DNA of 51,088 bases from assembly GCA_937893155.1 (NCBI GenBank), contig CALBGU010000168.1:1-51088 (forward strand). The letters are read 5' to 3'. The stretch's first letter is position 1. Every line of letters begins with the position of its first letter. This document shows positions 40,481 through 47,675 of the stretch, piece after piece. A program made the translations under genes and the position numbers. This DNA is from an uncultured Treponema sp. (GTDB lineage Bacteria; Spirochaetota; Spirochaetia; Treponematales; Treponemataceae). The notes beneath the pieces were generated by a model. The model worked only from the letters and a program-made list of their open reading frames with translations. It was not told the DNA's origin and searched no databases.

Positions 40481-42275
40481 CGAAGAGCAAATCATAACCG
40501 ATTGCGAACATCGTCCATTGCCTGTGTTTGCGACGGCATTCGTGGATTTTTGCCGACAAGAAGCAGGGGCTGTGCCAGAGGGAAGCGTCTATCGCTTAAA
40601 GCTCACGGCAAGCGGCAAGAATGTGCCGAGCGAAATCCGCGCAGGGCAATTCTTCTTGCTCCAAAGCGTGCCGAGCGGCGTGCTGTTGAGTCGTGCAATC
40701 AGCGTGTTTTACAGCGAAGTAAATAAAGAGAGCGCAAGCATTGAGTTTATCATTCTCAAAAAAGGGCAGGGAACGGCGGAACTGTGTAGCGTTCACGCAG
40801 GCGACAAAGTGAGGCTGATTGGACCTTTGGGGAACTCATTTTTGAAGGGCGAAAAAACAAACAGCGAGGGAAAACTTCCGCTTATCATCGGCGGAGGTGT
40901 CGGAGTTGCTCCAGTGGCTGGCTTTGCGGCGACTCTCGAAGAGGAAAGCTATGACTTTATCGCGAGCTTCAAAAGCGGCTCTTATGGCTTAGACCGCATT
41001 GCTCCGCGCACTCTGACGATAACGACGGACGATGGCTCGGTAGGTGTGCGCGGTATGGTTACGGCGGCAATCGATGCGGAAAAAGTCAAGGCGTATAGCG
41101 TGGTGTATGCGTGCGGTCCGCTCCCGATGTTGCGCTACGTTAAGGACATCTGCGCTGAATCGGGCGTGAAATGCTACATCAGTATGGAAAACCGAATGGC
41201 GTGCGGAATGGGCGCGTGCCTTGGTTGCACGATTAAGACGACAGAAGGAAACAAACGCTGCTGCAAAGAAGGACCTGTGTTCCCTGCCGAAATCATCGAT
41301 TTTGACGCAATCGCGTTCCCCCCTCGTCGCGCTCCGCTTACCTCTGAGCCAGATTTGAGCGTGAAAATCGCAGGCGTGAACTTCCAAAACCCCGTGATTG
41401 CGGCGAGTGGCACGTTTGGCTATGGTTCGGAATATGCTCCGCTCATCGACGTGAATGCGCTCGGCGGCATTTGCTCAAAAGGTTTGACGCTTGAAGCGCG
41501 TGCAGGAAACGGCGGCGTTCGGCTTTGGGAAACATCAGGCGGCTTGATTAACTCAATCGGCTTGGAAAATCCCGGCGTGCCGCATTTCATTGCCCACGAA
41601 TTGCCCGAAATGCTGAAATTCAAGGCGACCACAATCGCAAATCTTTCTGGCTCGACGCTCGAAAGCTACGTTGAAGGCGCAAAATTGCTCGACGCGACAG
41701 CAGTGCCGATGATTGAGCTTAATATTTCCTGTCCGAACGTGAAAAGCGGCGGTATGGCGTGGGGAATGAACGCTGAGGCGGCTGCGGAAGTTGTGAGCGC
41801 GGTGCGAAAAGCGACGACAAAGCCTTTGATGGTGAAATTGTCGCCGAATGCCCCCGATTTAGTCGGCGTTGCGCTCTCGTGCGTGAAAGCAGGCGCGGAC
41901 GCATTGAGCCTTATCAACACAATTCAAGCGATGGCGATTGATGTGGAGAGGGAGAGCCCTGTTTTCGACAACATCAAGGCGGGCTATTGCGGTTCTGCGG
42001 TCAAGCCGATTGCGCTTCGTATGGTCTACGACGTGGTTCGCGCGATAAATGCACTGAGCGAAAGCGAGCGTGTGCCTGTGGTGGCGATTGGCGGAATCAC
42101 GACGTGGAGCGATGCTGCGGAGTTTATCTTAGCAGGCGCGGCGGCGGTGGAAGTGGGAACAGCAACGTTCTTTAATCCGAGCGCAATGACAGACATCGTG
42201 AGCGGTCTTCGCGATTATATGAAGCGCAAAGGTTTCGCCACTCTCTCCGATTTCTGCGGAAAAGCGCAAGTCTAG
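40470..42275 (+). CDS. pyrKD: Fused dihydroorotate dehydrogenase electron-transfer subunit and catalytic subunit (PyrK-PyrD)
   Basis: 601 residues joining two normally separate proteins. Residues about 15-280 are PyrK: FAD-binding (LLSRAISVFY), NAD-binding (LIIGGGVGVAPVAGF) and the [2Fe-2S] cysteines C245, C250, C253 and C264/C265 (ACGMGACLGCTIK, RCC). Residues about 293-601 are class 1B dihydroorotate dehydrogenase: PVIAASGTFGYG, NSIGLENPGV, catalytic C421 in LNISCPNVKSGG, and the FMN-phosphate site AIGGITTWSDA. In the usual class 1B enzyme PyrK passes electrons from PyrD to NAD; here both are one chain, in the order K-D. Start ATG 40470 has AGGAGCGAAAA upstream. Cytosolic; oxidises dihydroorotate to orotate. 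No frameshift is visible. Confidence 0.95.
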   Translation: MRCNEEQIITDCEHRPLPVFATAFVDFCRQEAGAVPEGSVYRLKLTASGKNVPSEIRAGQFFLLQSVPSGVLLSRAISVFYSEVNKESASIEFIILKKGQGTAELCSVHAGDKVRLIGPLGNSFLKGEKTNSEGKLPLIIGGGVGVAPVAGFAATLEEESYDFIASFKSGSYGLDRIAPRTLTITTDDGSVGVRGMVTAAIDAEKVKAYSVVYACGPLPMLRYVKDICAESGVKCYISMENRMACGMGACLGCTIKTTEGNKRCCKEGPVFPAEIIDFDAIAFPPRRAPLTSEPDLSVKIAGVNFQNPVIAASGTFGYGSEYAPLIDVNALGGICSKGLTLEARAGNGGVRLWETSGGLINSIGLENPGVPHFIAHELPEMLKFKATTIANLSGSTLESYVEGAKLLDATAVPMIELNISCPNVKSGGMAWGMNAEAAAEVVSAVRKATTKPLMVKLSPNAPDLVGVALSCVKAGADALSLINTIQAMAIDVERESPVFDNIKAGYCGSAVKPIALRMVYDVVRAINALSESERVPVVAIGGITTWSDAAEFILAGAAAVEVGTATFFNPSAMTDIVSGLRDYMKRKGFATLSDFCGKAQV

Positions 42276-42308
42276 CCTGTTTTTGTACCTAAAACGCTAT
42301 TGTAAAAC

Positions 42309-42343
42309 AAAACCGCACAGAACACACTGCGCGGTTTTTATTT
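42309..42343. terminator. Terminator of the pyr operon (probably bidirectional)
   Basis: Stem AAAACCGC-a-CAG / CTG-c-GCGGTTTT with a 6-nt loop, T5 on the plus strand and a further T-run after A, 33 nt after the pyrKD stop. It also lies just downstream of the 42353 minus-strand gene. Confidence 0.88.
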
Positions 42344-42352
42344 TTGTGTTTT

Positions 42353-42607
42353 TTAGATTCTTTCCCATTGGCAGTTCGGACTTAAATTGCCTGTAATGGT
42401 AGGAGAATTTGCCTTTCCGATTTTTTTCGCCAATCCACATTTCTTGATTGCCTTTGCAATATCGCTGTGGAATTTAGCTACGCTTCTCACTCTTGCTCTT
42501 TTTTGCTGATATGCTTGAGTTTGCAATAGCTGATTGATAATATCGTGTGAATCAAATCGTTTCCCTTTCGGAAATGAATATACGATGTTTCTTACGATGT
42601 TGTACAA
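42353..42607 (-). CDS. Small basic protein, unknown
   Basis: About 84 residues, rich in Lys and Arg, with helical stretches (DSHDIINQLLQTQAYQQKRA; SDIAKAIKKCGLAKKIGK) that could bind nucleic acid; not recognised. I choose TTG 42607 because a strong Shine-Dalgarno (AGGAGGG) sits 5 nt before it; a start at 42628 would put that site inside the gene and overlap the upstream stop. Second gene after the lipoprotein gene. Confidence 0.62.
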   Translation of the reverse strand: MYNIVRNIVYSFPKGKRFDSHDIINQLLQTQAYQQKRARVRSVAKFHSDIAKAIKKCGLAKKIGKANSPTITGNLSPNCQWERI

Positions 42608-42617
42608 AGCAACCCTC

Positions 42618-43520
42618 CTATTCGACAATTCCCAAAACGACGGGCGTTTTCAGATAATCATTGCTGATACCAATAACGACGGTTACATAATTGTTGCTTC
42701 CTAATACTGAATCGCTTCCGAATATTTGCCGATTAACGTAGTTATCTGATTTATCAATAACGGCGATTTTTGTTGCGTTGTCTTTGTACTGTACGCGGAA
42801 TGATTTGTCTTTTACAGTTCCGTAATCGTTCGAGAATGTTGCAATCGAAAAGCGCGAAACATAATAAGCGTGTCCCACTTCCGTTGCGTCGTATGCAAAC
42901 AGCTTGCAGTTGTTGTCATCTTCGTCAATGCCGTGATACACATAGCCTGCCGCTAACGATTTGCCCTTTTCGTCCTTTGCCTTTCGCTCTGCCGCTACTT
43001 TTTCGTGCAGCTCTTTCTCCAGAGCAGCCATTTTTGCTTTCGCTTCTTCTATCGTTTGAAGAGAGTCGATTTTTTCCAAATACATGCTGTAATAATATCT
43101 TGTATCCCAACCGCTTCCCTCTGCTTTTTTTTCAATGCGGAATTGCACAGAATATTCTTTATTCAGTTCAAGACATTCTTCTGCGTCTGGATTATTTTCA
43201 AAATACAGGCTCGTGTCGAAATATCGAGGAAACCTAGCGTTTGGTATCCACTCACTTCCGCCGAATCCGTCTTTAATACTGAAACCGCCGTCAGCTACCA
43301 GAGTGAAGTCTTTGATAATAATTCCTGCGTATCCTTCTTCATAAAGCTGCTTTTTGAAATCGCTGTTTTCCGTTCCTGCTGAGTATTCTTCGTAGGTCAT
43401 TTCTTTGTACCCCAAAGAACCATATTCGATTTTAGGAAGTTCATCTGTGGATTCACAGCTTGAAAACAACAATGTCACGGCGATAAACAGCGTACAGATA
43501 ATCGATTTGCTTTTAGCCAT
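42618..43520 (-). CDS. Lipoprotein, unknown, with coiled-coil centre
   Basis: About 300 residues from ATG 43520 (CGGAGGACAAT upstream). Lipobox LLFSSC (Cys about residue 22). Middle: a charged helix (TIEEAKAKMAALEKELHEKV, AAERKAKDEKGK). Both flanks are beta-rich (GYAGIIIKDFTLVADGGFSI; DYGTVKDKSFRVQYKDNATK), hinting at a repeated beta domain. Not recognised. Its 5' leader carries three interlocking hairpins, the last followed by T8 just before the Shine-Dalgarno, so transcription may be attenuated. Confidence 0.82.
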   Translation of the reverse strand: MAKSKSIICTLFIAVTLLFSSCESTDELPKIEYGSLGYKEMTYEEYSAGTENSDFKKQLYEEGYAGIIIKDFTLVADGGFSIKDGFGGSEWIPNARFPRYFDTSLYFENNPDAEECLELNKEYSVQFRIEKKAEGSGWDTRYYYSMYLEKIDSLQTIEEAKAKMAALEKELHEKVAAERKAKDEKGKSLAAGYVYHGIDEDDNNCKLFAYDATEVGHAYYVSRFSIATFSNDYGTVKDKSFRVQYKDNATKIAVIDKSDNYVNRQIFGSDSVLGSNNYVTVVIGISNDYLKTPVVLGIVE

Positions 43521-43531
43521 ATTGTCCTCCG

Positions 43532-43628
43532 AAAAAAAATCTTTACCGAAAAACGAGCGAGTAGCGAGTTTTTCGGTAAAGGAATTTTGCAATTCCTTTA
43601 CCCATTGTACAATGGGTAAATTTTTTTT
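43532..43628. promoter_or_regulatory. Three interlocking hairpins with T8 at both ends: candidate bidirectional attenuator
   Basis: Hairpin 1: TTTACCGAAAAAC (43542-43554) with GTTTTTCGGTAAA (43568-43580), 13-bp perfect. Hairpin 2: GGTAAAGGAATT (43575-43586) with AATTCCTTTACC (43591-43602), 12-bp perfect, 4-nt loop. Hairpin 3: a 24-nt perfect palindrome (43597-43620). Hairpin 1 shares GGTAAA with hairpin 2, and hairpin 2 shares TTTACC with hairpin 3, so 1+3 and 2 are mutually exclusive. T8 follows hairpin 3 on the plus strand (43621-43628) and hairpin 1 on the minus strand (A8 at 43532-43539). On the minus strand hairpin 1-T8 lies immediately before the lipoprotein Shine-Dalgarno. Confidence 0.78.
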
Positions 43629-43667
43629 AATCTGTACTTTTTTGTGCCGCGTGCGTATACTGTGCGT

Positions 43668-44033
43668 ATGGAACTGAAACGATTGGATTATGATTTGACG
43701 ATTTGCAAACTAGAATCGGCGCACGACATCGCGATTGACGACGGATTTTATTTCGCCGCGCGCACTGACGAAGAAATCTCTTTGGTGTGCGAAACAAACC
43801 GTACTCCCGAACGCACGACGGAGCGCGACGACGGCTGGAAGGCATTTCGGATTCAAGGCACGCTTGATTTTTCGCTTATCGGTATTCTCTCTGCGATTTC
43901 CCGCGTCCTTGCAGATAACAGTATCGGCATTTTCGCCGTGTCCACGTTCAACACGGATTATATTTTAGTGAAACGCGAAAACTTCTCCCGCGCACTCGAC
44001 GCATTGCATCTCGCAGGATACGAAATCGTGTGA
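43668..44033 (+). CDS. ACT-domain protein
   Basis: 121 residues resembling the paired-ACT CASTOR/ACT_7 family (PF13840): MELKRLDYDLTICKLESAHD at the N-terminus, AFRIQGTLDFSLIGILSAIS and GIFAVSTFNTDYILVKRENF in the second half. ACT domains bind amino acids or other small ligands; this stand-alone protein has no enzyme domain. ATG 43668 lacks a Shine-Dalgarno; TATACT (43656-43661) ends 6 nt before it. It is divergent from the 42618 lipoprotein gene across the hairpin trio. Cytosolic. Confidence 0.85.
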   Translation: MELKRLDYDLTICKLESAHDIAIDDGFYFAARTDEEISLVCETNRTPERTTERDDGWKAFRIQGTLDFSLIGILSAISRVLADNSIGIFAVSTFNTDYILVKRENFSRALDALHLAGYEIV

Positions 44034-44050
44034 ATAAATGAAAAAAAAAC

Positions 44051-44078
44051 TTGCATTATACAGAATCTGTGGTACAAT
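44051..44078 (+). promoter_or_regulatory. Promoter of the predicted small RNA
   Basis: TTGCAT (44051-44056), a 16-bp spacer and TACAAT (44073-44078), preceded by TGG, so TG-n-TACAAT as an extended -10. No open reading frame follows before the terminator. Confidence 0.62.
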
Positions 44079-44084
44079 AAAAAC

Positions 44085-44183
44085 ATAAGTGATAAAGGTG
44101 CATTACTCACCTCACCGCGAACGAAATTCATCGCGGTAAAAGCGAAAGAGCCTGCGATATTTTTTCTGCACGGCTCTTTTTTT
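44085..44183 (+). ncRNA. Predicted small structured RNA, about 100 nt
   Basis: A transcript starting near 44085 would hold three hairpins in a row: AGGTG/CACCT (44096-44112), ACCGCG/CGCGGT (44114-44137) and a terminator stem AAAGAGCC/GGCTCTTT (44145-44179) with an inner TGC/GCA pair and T7 (44177-44183). No start codon with a ribosome site occurs in it. The RluA-type gene downstream has its own -10, so this seems an independent unit rather than its leader. It does not match SRP RNA, 6S, tmRNA or a riboswitch that I know. Confidence 0.55.
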
Positions 44184-44235
44184 CTGCGTGTTTTAGGCAT
44201 AGCCAAAAATGCGGCTGTCCGTTATAATTGAGCGT

Positions 44236-44982
44236 ATGAAAATCATTCCCGACTACACACTTCTTTTTTGCGACGATGATATTGTTGTTTTGAACAAAAA
44301 ATCAGGGCTTTTGACTGCGGCAGACAAAAACGACAGCGACTCTCCGCGTCTTGATGTGATTGCACAAAAAAAACTCGGAACGCTTCACGCCGTCCATCGC
44401 ATTGATTCTGGCGCGAGCGGCATCGTCATTTACGCACGAAACCGCGAGGCTGCGGCATTCCTTTCGCGACAATTTGCCGAAAATCGTGCAAAACTCACCT
44501 ATCACGCACTCATTCATTCGCGGGTGCTGTGGAAAACGGAGCGCGTATCGCTCAAATTGCTGCCAGACGGCGACTCAAATCACCGCACCGCCGTGAACGC
44601 ACGATACGGAAAGGCGTGCACCACCGCTTTTTGCAATCTTGGCGCGGCGGGGGCGTTCAACTGGATTTCCGCCGTCCCAGAAATCGACCGCGTACAGCAA
44701 ATCCGCGCGCACCTGAAATCGCTCGGGCTTACCATTGTGTGCGATTCGCTTTTTGGCTCTCCTTCAAAAGGGGTGTTCTTGAGCGAAATCAAACGCGCGT
44801 GGAACGGCGACGAAGACAAAGAGCGACCGCTGCTTTCCCGCCTTGCGCTTCACGCCTATTCGCTTTCAATCGTTCACCCCGTCACTGCCGAAGAAATGAC
44901 ATTCGTCGCGCCGTATTGGAAAGATATGGACGCGCTTCGAAAACAACTCGAGAAAATCTTTGGCGTCAATCCGATTCGCTGA
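44236..44982 (+). CDS. RluA/RsuA-type pseudouridine synthase
   Basis: 248 residues. The family motif with the catalytic aspartate reads HAVHRIDSGASGIVIYARN (about residues 53-71); other family stretches are DDDIVVLNKKSGLLTAAD and RVQQIRAHLKSLGLTIVCDS (the KL-loop region, here with QIRAHL). It would isomerise uridines in rRNA or tRNA; the target cannot be read. ATG 44236 is favoured over 44209: TATAAT (44223-44228) ends 7 nt before it and falls inside the longer frame. No Shine-Dalgarno. Monocistronic. Cytosolic. Confidence 0.9.
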   Translation: MKIIPDYTLLFCDDDIVVLNKKSGLLTAADKNDSDSPRLDVIAQKKLGTLHAVHRIDSGASGIVIYARNREAAAFLSRQFAENRAKLTYHALIHSRVLWKTERVSLKLLPDGDSNHRTAVNARYGKACTTAFCNLGAAGAFNWISAVPEIDRVQQIRAHLKSLGLTIVCDSLFGSPSKGVFLSEIKRAWNGDEDKERPLLSRLALHAYSLSIVHPVTAEEMTFVAPYWKDMDALRKQLEKIFGVNPIR

Positions 44983-45055
44983 TATTTTTTTTCAGATTTG
45001 CCATTGATAAACGTGATTCGGAATCCCTTTTTTTGAAAGCAGCCTTTGGCTGTAA

Positions 45056-45128
45056 CAAGGGGCTTAAGCCCCTTGCTGCCTCCTGAATTGAATAAAAAAA
45101 GATTATCGCTCAAACGAGATAATGACAG
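45056..45128. repeat. Dispersed palindrome plus right half of clover-leaf element
   Basis: The perfect palindrome CAAGGGGCTTAAGCCCCTTG (45056-45075), preceded by GCAGCCTTTGGCTGT, and then GATTATCGCTCAAACGAGAT followed by AATGACAG (45101-45128), the right half of the clover-leaf element. It lies between the convergent RluA-type and outer-membrane protein genes. The pair palindrome + half element also occurs at 35520-35580. Confidence 0.75.
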
Positions 45129-45155
45129 AATTTTCCTTTTGCAACGTTTCAAAAA

Positions 45156-46124
45156 TCACTGAAACAGACGGAGTTTCAGCGACACGGCGATGTTTAGATT
45201 TTTCAAATCCATACCGCTTTCGCCGCCAGTTGTTTTTTTATAGACTTTTTCGGTGCTTGATTTTTGGTACGTTATGCCGCGGATTTTCGTTGTGCCGATG
45301 TACGAAACGGAAAAATCGAGCGAAAGAAGGTCGGTTACATCGTATTCCGTCTCTGTACCGATTTTGAAAGCGCAAAACGAGCCTGTCGCAAAATCCACAA
45401 AGGTGATGTCGCGCAAAACGTGGTTGTCGATGTCTGCGGCAAAATAATACGGGCAGAATGCCGCCGACAGCGATACGCGCGATTTTTCACTCGGCAAAAA
45501 AACGGATTCAAGTCCCAGCCACGTCAGCACGTCATAGCGGCGATAGGTCATCACTGTGCCCGAAAAAGTGCCCGATGTGCTGTTCGATGAATTGTAGGCA
45601 TAACAGCCGTAAGATGTTTCTTTGCCGTAGCGATACCAGCCGTTTTCTGCGCGAAACCGCGTATAAAAAAAATCCACGCCGCCGAACGGGGAAAGATGCA
45701 GCCACGAAGCCGTGTTGAACTCAAACGCGACCTTGGTGTTCACCGAAACAGCGCGGCAAAGCACATTATCGCTTTCGGAATAATTCGTTTTGTATTGATA
45801 ATCCTGCAAGCCGCTGTATTGCACATTGAGATAATCGCTGTCGCTCATCGAGCCTTTTTGCGCCGCAATCGCATACGACACCGCGTTTTCAAACAAAAAA
45901 TGCGCGCCTTTCACGCCCGTTTTCACTCCCGCGCTCAAAAACGCATAATCCCAAAAAAGCTCCGAAAGCGTGTCGTCCGCATATTCGTTTGTGTTCACAT
46001 AGACGATTTCGCCGAGCGTGCCGCGGCTAAAGCCAATCGACGGCGCAATAAAAATCTCCGCACTCATCGGAAATGCCAAAAGACAAAGCACGACAAAAAT
46101 GCTGTTTCTCTTTTTTACCACCAT
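45156..46124 (-). CDS. Predicted outer-membrane beta-barrel protein, unknown
   Basis: About 322 residues from ATG 46124 (GGGAGAGAA upstream). A Sec signal peptide ends at MSA-EIF. The rest alternates polar and aromatic residues in strands (YQYKTNYSESDNVLCRAVSV; VAFEFNTASWLHLSPFGGVD; SRVSLSAAFCPYYFAADIDN; LSLDFSVSYIGTTKIRG) and ends in LKLRLFQ, a typical barrel terminus with a C-terminal aromatic region. Serine/tyrosine-rich loops are long (YGKETSYGCYAYNSSNSTSG). No family assigned. Located between two repeat regions and convergent with the RluA-type gene. Confidence 0.78.
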   Translation of the reverse strand: MVVKKRNSIFVVLCLLAFPMSAEIFIAPSIGFSRGTLGEIVYVNTNEYADDTLSELFWDYAFLSAGVKTGVKGAHFLFENAVSYAIAAQKGSMSDSDYLNVQYSGLQDYQYKTNYSESDNVLCRAVSVNTKVAFEFNTASWLHLSPFGGVDFFYTRFRAENGWYRYGKETSYGCYAYNSSNSTSGTFSGTVMTYRRYDVLTWLGLESVFLPSEKSRVSLSAAFCPYYFAADIDNHVLRDITFVDFATGSFCAFKIGTETEYDVTDLLSLDFSVSYIGTTKIRGITYQKSSTEKVYKKTTGGESGMDLKNLNIAVSLKLRLFQ

Positions 46125-46214
46125 TTCTCTCCCATAATTCCATAATTCTGCAAAAAAATATCGCTCAAAAATTTTTTTCGCCGCCAATAAGAGAGGACGG
46201 GGAAAAAATAAATT

Positions 46215-46345
46215 TTTTTGCTCATTTTCTTTTGCGGACAGGAAAATCTAAAATTTTTTTGGTCATTTTCTTTCAAAAACGGTCAAAAAAATTTGTTTTT
46301 CTGTCATTTTCTTTCAAAAACCGTCAAAAAAATTTTTTTTGCGGC
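46215..46345. repeat. Intergenic tandem array, 41-bp period
   Basis: TCATTTTCTTTC-like units start at 46222, 46263 and 46304, exactly 41 bp apart; each carries TCAAAAAAATTT in its second half and the last copy decays after 46340. Very rich in A- and T-tracts. It occupies the 331-bp gap between the outer-membrane protein gene and the PRPP synthetase gene stop. 46378-46430 holds a degenerate GTCATTCC ... GGAATGAT piece of the clover-leaf family. Confidence 0.85.
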
Positions 46346-46455
46346 AATCTTCGCTTAAAGACGCTGAAAAAAATTCTCGCTTTCCCGTCATTCCTGCGCC
46401 TGTCGCTTTTTCGCGGAATGATACACTCAAGACGCGCTCCCGTTTTGCCAGATTC

Positions 46456-47547
46456 TTATTTTTTTTGATATTCGGCAAGCAAATCCTTGATTCTGTGTGC
46501 GGGGCGATTGAGTTCGCGCAGGCTGTTGCCTTTGTTCAGCGTGTCGATAATCGCGGCAACGTAGCGATTCATATTTACCGAGCAATGCCACGGCTTGTTT
46601 TTGATTTCGCTCTTTTGAAAAATCAGATTGCTCGTAAAAATGCGGTCAATCTCGCCGTCTTCAAATGCTTTGTCGAACACTTCAAAGCCGTGCGTGAAAA
46701 GCCCGAACGTGGCGAACACGAACACCCGCCGCGCTCCGCGGTCTTTGAGCTGTTTTGCCACGTCAGTCATCGACGTGCCCGACGCAATCATATCGTCAAT
46801 CACGATAACGTCTTTGCCCTCCACGCTCTCGCCGCAAAAATCGTGCGCCACAATCGGATTCATTCCGTCCACGATGGTTGCGTAGTCCCGCCGCTTGTAG
46901 AACATTCCGATGTTCACGCCGAAAATGGAAGCCAAAAACACCGCCCGCGGCATTGCGCCCTCGTCTGGAGCGATAATCATCATATGCGCGCTGTCGATGT
47001 GCAAATCGGTGTATTCAAAAAGCAGCGACTGCGTGAACTGAAACGCGGGCGACACGTCCTCAAGGCTCGAAAGCGGAATGGCGTTCTGCACGCGCGGGTC
47101 GTGAGCATCGAACGTGATGATGTCGTGCACACCCATATATTCAAGTTCGCGGAGCATAAGAGCGCAGTCAAGGCTTTCGCGCACGTTTCGGCGGTGCTGG
47201 CGGCTTTCGTACAAAAAAGGCATAACCACGGTGAGCTCGGCTGCACGCCCGTTGCACGCGGCAATCACGCGCTTTAGGTCTTGATAATGGTCATCGGGCG
47301 ACATTCGGTTTATTGCGCCAGCCATTTTGTATTCCACCGACGGATTGCACACGTCTACCAAAATGTACAAATCGCGGTCTCGCACGGATTCTTTGATAAT
47401 CCCTTTGCCCTCTCCGCTCCCGAATCGCGGACATTCTGCGGGAATCAAAAAGCTCTCGCCGCCCCGCCATTCTCTCAAAATCCCGTCGATTTCCTGCCCT
47501 GCCGCTCTCGCCGATTCCAGCGCGATAATTCCAAGTTTTCCAGCCAT
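46456..47547 (-). CDS. prs: Ribose-phosphate pyrophosphokinase
   Basis: About 363 residues from ATG 47547 (AAAGGAAC upstream; an in-frame start at 47601 overlaps the promoter). Makes PRPP from ribose 5-phosphate and ATP. The PRPP-binding loop DVIVIDDMIASGTSMTD (about 254-270) is clear; the ATP-side sequences (VVMPFLYESRQHRR, TFDAHDPRVQNAI, MIIAPDEGAM) match the long, divergent Prs form found in spirochaetes and others rather than the 315-residue E. coli type. The promoter has an extended -10 TGATACAAT (47570-47578). It supplies pyrF/pyrKD pathways with PRPP indirectly. Cytosolic. Confidence 0.92.
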   Translation of the reverse strand: MAGKLGIIALESARAAGQEIDGILREWRGGESFLIPAECPRFGSGEGKGIIKESVRDRDLYILVDVCNPSVEYKMAGAINRMSPDDHYQDLKRVIAACNGRAAELTVVMPFLYESRQHRRNVRESLDCALMLRELEYMGVHDIITFDAHDPRVQNAIPLSSLEDVSPAFQFTQSLLFEYTDLHIDSAHMMIIAPDEGAMPRAVFLASIFGVNIGMFYKRRDYATIVDGMNPIVAHDFCGESVEGKDVIVIDDMIASGTSMTDVAKQLKDRGARRVFVFATFGLFTHGFEVFDKAFEDGEIDRIFTSNLIFQKSEIKNKPWHCSVNMNRYVAAIIDTLNKGNSLRELNRPAHRIKDLLAEYQKK

Positions 47548-47675
47548 CTTCAAAAGTTCCTTTTTTTGTATTGTATCACAAAACGCCTTTTTTCGTTGCA
47601 TTTCACCAAAAAAACGAGGTCTTTTTTGTCTTTTTTTTCAATACAGATAAAAGAGACCTATGCAAAGGAGTTTTT

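Noticed and set aside
44085..44183. SRP RNA (4.5S) or a known riboswitch
   Set aside because: No GGAA-loop SRP domain and no recognisable riboswitch core; kept only as an unassigned small RNA.
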